64,000 nt of DNA, taken from positions 105,766 through 169,765 of the forward strand of contig NZ_JAINVG010000009.1 of assembly GCF_020400725.1 (NCBI RefSeq). The letters are read 5' to 3'. Below the pieces are notes generated by a model. The model had not been told where the DNA came from. It saw nothing but the letters and a program-made list of their open reading frames with translations, and did no database searches. Origin of the DNA: Streptomyces sp. NK15101 (GTDB taxonomy: Bacteria > Actinomycetota > Actinomycetes > Streptomycetales > Streptomycetaceae). Position numbers and translations under genes: made by a program. Positions 60,577 through 64,000 of this stretch are shown here, piece by piece (within the stretch, counting starts at the first letter, position 1; each line of letters opens with the position of its first letter).

Positions 60577-61923
60577 ATGCGCACTTCCAGCAGCAGACGC
60601 GGACGCCGGGCGGCGATCGCGGCGGTCGCCGTCGTCGTGACCGGCACGACCCTGCTCACCGGTTGCGGCAGCGACGAGGACAACGGCGCCGGCAAGGACG
60701 GCCAGGGCTCCGGGAAGATCACGCTGCGGATCGGGACCTTCGGTTCCTTCGGCTACGACAACAAGACCGGCGCCAAGCTCTACGCCGAGTACGAGCGGCT
60801 CCACCCGAACATCAAGATCGAGGAGTCGAACGTCTCCGACGGCCAGAAGTACTGGGACACGCTGAAGCTGCGCCTCGCCCAGAACAGCGGCGTCGCCGAC
60901 ATCCAGGCCGTCGAGGTGGGCTACATCGCCGAGGCGACCGGCACCGCCATGGCGAACAAGTGGGTCGACCTGGGCAAGGAGGGCGGCGCGGACCTCGGCG
61001 ACTTCGTCGACTGGAAGGTCAAGCAGGCCACCACGGCCGACGGCAAGGTCATCGGCCTCGGCACCGACATCGGCCCCATGGCCATCTGCTACAACAAGGA
61101 ACTCTTCGCCAAGGCCAAGCTGCCCACCGCCCGCGAGGAGGTCGGCAAGCTGTGGGCCGGCGACTGGTCCAAGTTCATCGAGACCGGCGAGAAGTACAAG
61201 GCGGCGGCGCCCGCGGGCACCTCCTTCCACGACTCCGCGAGCGGCCTGTTCAACGCCGTCGTCTCCAGCGACCCGGTGCAGTACGCCAACGCGAGCGGCG
61301 AGCTCGACTGGGAGAACAGCCCCGGCGTGAAGAAGGCCTGGGAGACCGCCGTGAAGGCGGCCCAGGGCGGACTCACCGCCAAGCTGCGCCAGTTCGACGA
61401 GAAGGGCACGTGGAACGCGGCCTTCAAGAACTCGAAGTTCGCCACGGTCGCCTGCCCGAGCTGGATGACCGGCATCATCAAGGACCAGGCCGGTCCCGCC
61501 AACCAGGGCAAGTGGGACATCGCCGCCCCGCCGGTCGCCGGCAACTGGGGCGGCTCCTTCCTCGCCGTGCCCAAGGCCGGCAAGCACACCAAGGAGGCCG
61601 CCGAGCTCGCCGCCTGGCTGACCGCCCCGGAGCAGCACGCCAAGGTGTTCGCGGTCAACGGCAACATCCCCTCGTCCAAGGACACGCTCCTCTCCTCGGC
61701 GGTCCAGGAGGCGAAGCTGCCGTACTTCGGCGACACGCCGGTCGGCAAGATCTTCTCCAGCGCGGCGGTCGGCATCACCCCCGCCGTCATCAGCCGCTAC
61801 GACGGCCAGGTGAAGACCTTCCTCACCGACAACGGCATCCTCGACATCGAGCAGCGCGGCACCGACCCGGCCAAGGCCTGGGAGAACGTCAAGAAGCTGG
61901 TCGACGACAAGATCGACCAGTAG
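60577..61923 (+). CDS. cebE: Cellobiose/cellotriose-binding lipoprotein
   Basis: A 448-residue solute-binding lipoprotein. The signal peptide ends in LLTGC with Cys30; after a Gly/Asp-rich linker the binding fold starts at ITLRIGTFGSFGYDNKTG, a sequence typical of CebE. Further conserved parts: ESNVSDGQKYWDTLKLRLAQ, DIQAVEVGYIAE, and GTDIGPMAICYNKELF. It captures cello-oligosaccharides at high affinity for CebFG. ATG 60577 follows GAGGAG. Uptake of cello-oligosaccharides through this protein is the inducing step and, in plant-pathogenic relatives, the virulence cue; no thaxtomin genes are seen here. Confidence 0.95.
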   Translation: MRTSSSRRGRRAAIAAVAVVVTGTTLLTGCGSDEDNGAGKDGQGSGKITLRIGTFGSFGYDNKTGAKLYAEYERLHPNIKIEESNVSDGQKYWDTLKLRLAQNSGVADIQAVEVGYIAEATGTAMANKWVDLGKEGGADLGDFVDWKVKQATTADGKVIGLGTDIGPMAICYNKELFAKAKLPTAREEVGKLWAGDWSKFIETGEKYKAAAPAGTSFHDSASGLFNAVVSSDPVQYANASGELDWENSPGVKKAWETAVKAAQGGLTAKLRQFDEKGTWNAAFKNSKFATVACPSWMTGIIKDQAGPANQGKWDIAAPPVAGNWGGSFLAVPKAGKHTKEAAELAAWLTAPEQHAKVFAVNGNIPSSKDTLLSSAVQEAKLPYFGDTPVGKIFSSAAVGITPAVISRYDGQVKTFLTDNGILDIEQRGTDPAKAWENVKKLVDDKIDQ

Positions 61924-61933
61924 CGGGGGCGCC

Positions 61934-61973
61934 TGCCGGTCCGCCGCCGTCCGCGGGCGGCGGCGGACCGGCA
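61934..61973 (+). terminator. Stable intra-operon hairpin between cebE and cebF
   Basis: A perfect 15-bp stem, TGCCGGTCCGCCGCC (61934-61948) with GGCGGCGGACCGGCA (61959-61973), 10-nt loop, 10 nt after the cebE stop. It probably protects cebE mRNA and partially terminates, giving more binding protein than permease. Confidence 0.8.
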
Positions 61974-62015
61974 CCGTCCGCACCACCGCACGCATCGACC
62001 TGGAAGGACGCCCCC

Positions 62016-63023
62016 GTGGCCACCTCCGTTCGGGCGAAGCGGGCCGGCTCCCCGCCGCCCGCCGCGCCGCCCTCCTCCCCCGGCGGCCCGCGCGGCCGCC
62101 GTGCCGCCCCGGGCGCCTGGCGCAGCACGCTCTACCGCTGGGACATCAAGGCGATCCCGTACGTCTTCATCGCCCCCTTCTTCCTCACCTTCGCGGCCTT
62201 CGGCCTCTTCCCGCTGCTCTACACCGGCTGGCTCTCGCTGAACCGGGTCGAACTCGGCGGCGACCCGACGTGGAAGGGCCTGGAGAACTACACCGACCTC
62301 GCGACCAGCGAGTTCTTCTGGAACGCGCTCCTCAACACCTTCACCATCGGGGTGATCTCGACCGTCCCGCAGCTGCTCATGGCCCTGGGCCTGGCGCACC
62401 TGCTCAACTACAAGCTCCGCGGCCGCGGCTTCTTCCGGGTCGCGATCCTCGCCCCGTACGCCACCTCGATCGCGGCGGCGACCCTGGTCTTCGCCCAGCT
62501 GTTCAACACCGACTACGGGATGATCAACGGCCTCCTCGGCTGGATCGGCATCGACCCTGTGGACTGGGAGTCCTCCAAGTGGCCGGCGCAGATCGCGATC
62601 TCGGTGATCGTCACCTGGCGCTGGACCGGCTACAACGCCCTGATCTACCTGGCCGCCATGCAGGCCGTGCCGCAGGACCTGTACGAGGCGGCCTCGCTCG
62701 ACGGGGCCTCGCGCTGGCGGCAGTTCATCAGCGTCACCATCCCGTCGATCCGGCCGACGATCCTCTTCACGATCATCGTCTCCACCATCGGCGCCACCCA
62801 GCTGTTCGGCGAGCCGATGCTCTTCGGCGGCAGCGTCGGCATCAGCGGCGGCAGCGGCAACCAGTTCCAGACGCTGAGCCTGCTGATGTACGAGAAGGGC
62901 TGGGTGACCGGCGCCCTGGGACAGGCCTCCGCGATCGCCTGGGTCATGCTCCTGCTCCTCCTCCTGATCGGCGGCGTCCAGGCGCTGGTCTCCCGCCGCG
63001 ACCGCACGAAGCCGAGGGGATGA
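62016..63023 (+). CDS. cebF: Cello-oligosaccharide ABC transporter permease CebF
   Basis: A 335-residue CUT1 permease with six predicted helices after a Pro/Arg-rich cytoplasmic leader. The first helix is VFIAPFFLTFAAFGLFPLLY, and the EAA loop is DLYEAASLDGASRWRQFISV. GSGNQFQTLSLLMYEKGW is a characteristic late segment of CebF. GTG 62016 is chosen because GGAAGG precedes it by 7 nt and no earlier family sequence exists. It overlaps nothing; the next gene starts 4 nt after its stop. The ATPase MsiK is expected to energise it. Confidence 0.94.
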   Translation: MATSVRAKRAGSPPPAAPPSSPGGPRGRRAAPGAWRSTLYRWDIKAIPYVFIAPFFLTFAAFGLFPLLYTGWLSLNRVELGGDPTWKGLENYTDLATSEFFWNALLNTFTIGVISTVPQLLMALGLAHLLNYKLRGRGFFRVAILAPYATSIAAATLVFAQLFNTDYGMINGLLGWIGIDPVDWESSKWPAQIAISVIVTWRWTGYNALIYLAAMQAVPQDLYEAASLDGASRWRQFISVTIPSIRPTILFTIIVSTIGATQLFGEPMLFGGSVGISGGSGNQFQTLSLLMYEKGWVTGALGQASAIAWVMLLLLLLIGGVQALVSRRDRTKPRG

Positions 63024-63027
63024 CCTC

Positions 63028-63936
63028 ATGGCCCGCACACTCGACACGACGCCGATCGGGACCGGGGCCCCGGCGGCCCGGCCGGGGCCCCGCTTCCGCC
63101 AGTCGGCCGGCCGTCAGCACCACGCGGGACCGGTGACGTACGTCCTGCTCGTCGTCGCCGCGTTCGTCTCGCTCTTCCCGCTGTACTGGAACGTGGTCGC
63201 CGCCTCCCACACCGGCGAGCGGGTCGTGGAGGCCCCGGCGCCGCTGCTGCCCGGCAAGCGGCTCCTGGACAACCTCAGCTTCGCCTGGAACCAGGTCGAC
63301 ATGGGCGAAGCGCTGGTCAACACCACGATCGTGGCGAGCCTGGTGGCGCTGTCCACCGTGCTCTTCTCCACGCTCGCCGGCTTCGCCTTCGCCAAACTGC
63401 CCTTCCGGGGCCGGGGGATGCTGCTGTCGCTCGTGGTCGCCACGATGACGGTCCCGCCGCAGCTCAGCGTGATCCCGCTCTACCAGATCATCACGGACCT
63501 CGGCTGGTTCGACCAGCTCCAGTCGGTCGTACTGCCCTCGCTCGTCGCCGCCTTCGGCGTCTTCTTCATGCGCCAGTTCCTGGTGGAGGCGCTGCCGATG
63601 GAGCTGGTGGAGGCGGCCCGGATGGACGGGGCGCACAGCCTCCGGATCATCTGGCACGTGGTCTTCCCCGTGGCCAGGCCCGCCATGGCGGTGCTCGGCA
63701 TGCTGGTCTTCGTCCAGGCCTGGAACGACTTCTTCTGGCCGTTCATCGCGCTCACCCCGGACGGCAACCCCACGCTGCAGGTGGCGCTCGCCGGCCTCGG
63801 CGCGGGCAACCACACCGTGGACCACGCCGTGGTGCTGACCGGCGCCCTGATCTCCACCGTGCCGCTGCTGCTGGTCTTCGCCTTCCTCGGCAAGCACATC
63901 GTCGGCGGCATCACGGCCGGCGCCGTCAAGAGCTGA
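63028..63936 (+). CDS. cebG: Cello-oligosaccharide ABC transporter permease CebG
   Basis: A 302-residue CUT1 MalG-type permease with six predicted helices (first at TYVLLVVAAFVSLFPLYWNV). The EAA loop is MELVEAARMDGAHSLRIIWH, and the protein ends GGITAGAVKS. It is the last part of the cebEFG importer. In related genomes the cytoplasmic beta-glucosidase gene bglC follows directly; here the window ends 64 nt after the cebG stop, before any such start is visible. Confidence 0.95.
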   Translation: MARTLDTTPIGTGAPAARPGPRFRQSAGRQHHAGPVTYVLLVVAAFVSLFPLYWNVVAASHTGERVVEAPAPLLPGKRLLDNLSFAWNQVDMGEALVNTTIVASLVALSTVLFSTLAGFAFAKLPFRGRGMLLSLVVATMTVPPQLSVIPLYQIITDLGWFDQLQSVVLPSLVAAFGVFFMRQFLVEALPMELVEAARMDGAHSLRIIWHVVFPVARPAMAVLGMLVFVQAWNDFFWPFIALTPDGNPTLQVALAGLGAGNHTVDHAVVLTGALISTVPLLLVFAFLGKHIVGGITAGAVKS

Positions 63937-63960
63937 CCGGCCGCGCCGCCCCCCTCTCCG

Positions 63961-64000
63961 TACCGAAGTACCGAAGTACCGACGTGCCGACGTACCCGTA
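63961..64000. repeat. 8-bp tandem repeats downstream of cebG
   Basis: Five successive 8-bp units, taccgaag (63961), taccgaag (63969), taccgacg (63977), tgccgacg (63985) and the start of a fifth, taccc, from 63993. They lie in the cebG 3' flank, where the bglC leader would be. The array reaches the window edge and may be longer. Confidence 0.65.

Overview
The window is very GC-rich (roughly 70 percent or more), with strong G/C third-position bias, many GTG starts, ATGA/GTGA stop-start overlaps, CUT1 sugar ABC transporters without ATPase genes, DUF397/XRE pairs, a SigE-type sigma factor and mycothiol-synthase-like GNATs. All of this points to a Streptomyces or close relative, chromosomal and not phage or plasmid. 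I see no rRNA, tRNA, intact insertion sequence, prophage gene or CRISPR array.

The theme is plant cell-wall sugar use. Left part (0-9 kb): a ketopantoate-reductase-like gene, a SUKH (SMI1/KNR4) protein, two small membrane proteins, divergent xylB/xylA for xylose, and the lutABC operon for lactate oxidation. Next (9-17.3 kb): a complete beta-1,4-galactan system like Bacillus ganSPQAB, made of a LacI regulator, two permeases and a binding protein on the minus strand, diverging from a GH42 beta-galactosidase and a secreted GH53 galactanase, with a LacI-type operator between them.

From 17.4 to 26.4 kb the region is scarred. It holds the 3' end of an enolase-superfamily gene, the C-terminal part of a ROK protein, an intact IclR regulator facing a truncated mandelate racemase/galactonate dehydratase-type gene, a frameshifted fragment with a 20-bp duplication, and an internal piece of a GH31 alpha-xylosidase. 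Ordinary small genes lie between: ABM, NTF2-like, PNPOx plus MFS, XRE plus DUF397, GNAT.

From 26.5 to 39.9 kb there is a dense plus-strand pectin/arabinan cluster: FadR-type GntR regulator, DapA-family lyase/dehydratase, IlvD/Edd dehydratase, two permeases, Gfo/Idh/MocA dehydrogenase, PmoA-family protein, GH43, binding lipoprotein, rhamnogalacturonan acetylesterase, pectate lyase and pectinesterase. The dehydrogenase + IlvD/Edd + DapA set has the composition of the non-phosphorylated (oxidative) L-arabinose pathway; that assignment is inference.

From 39.9 to 52.5 kb: type-B carboxylesterase, a MerR/TipAS regulator with a textbook 19-bp-spacer promoter, a LacI-sigma-anti-sigma-like overlapping set in which the sigma gene is frameshifted, DUF6325 and SHOCT proteins, a ClC channel, amtB-glnK behind a GlnR-type box, a GH51 arabinofuranosidase and a GCS2-type carboxylate-amine ligase.

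From 52.5 kb to the end is the cellulose section: GH48, GH5 and GH6 cellulases with CBM2 modules, then cebR and cebEFG for cello-oligosaccharide uptake. Four CebR-type operators (core TGGGAGCGCTCCCA) tie these together. The window ends just after cebG, where the usual bglC would be expected.
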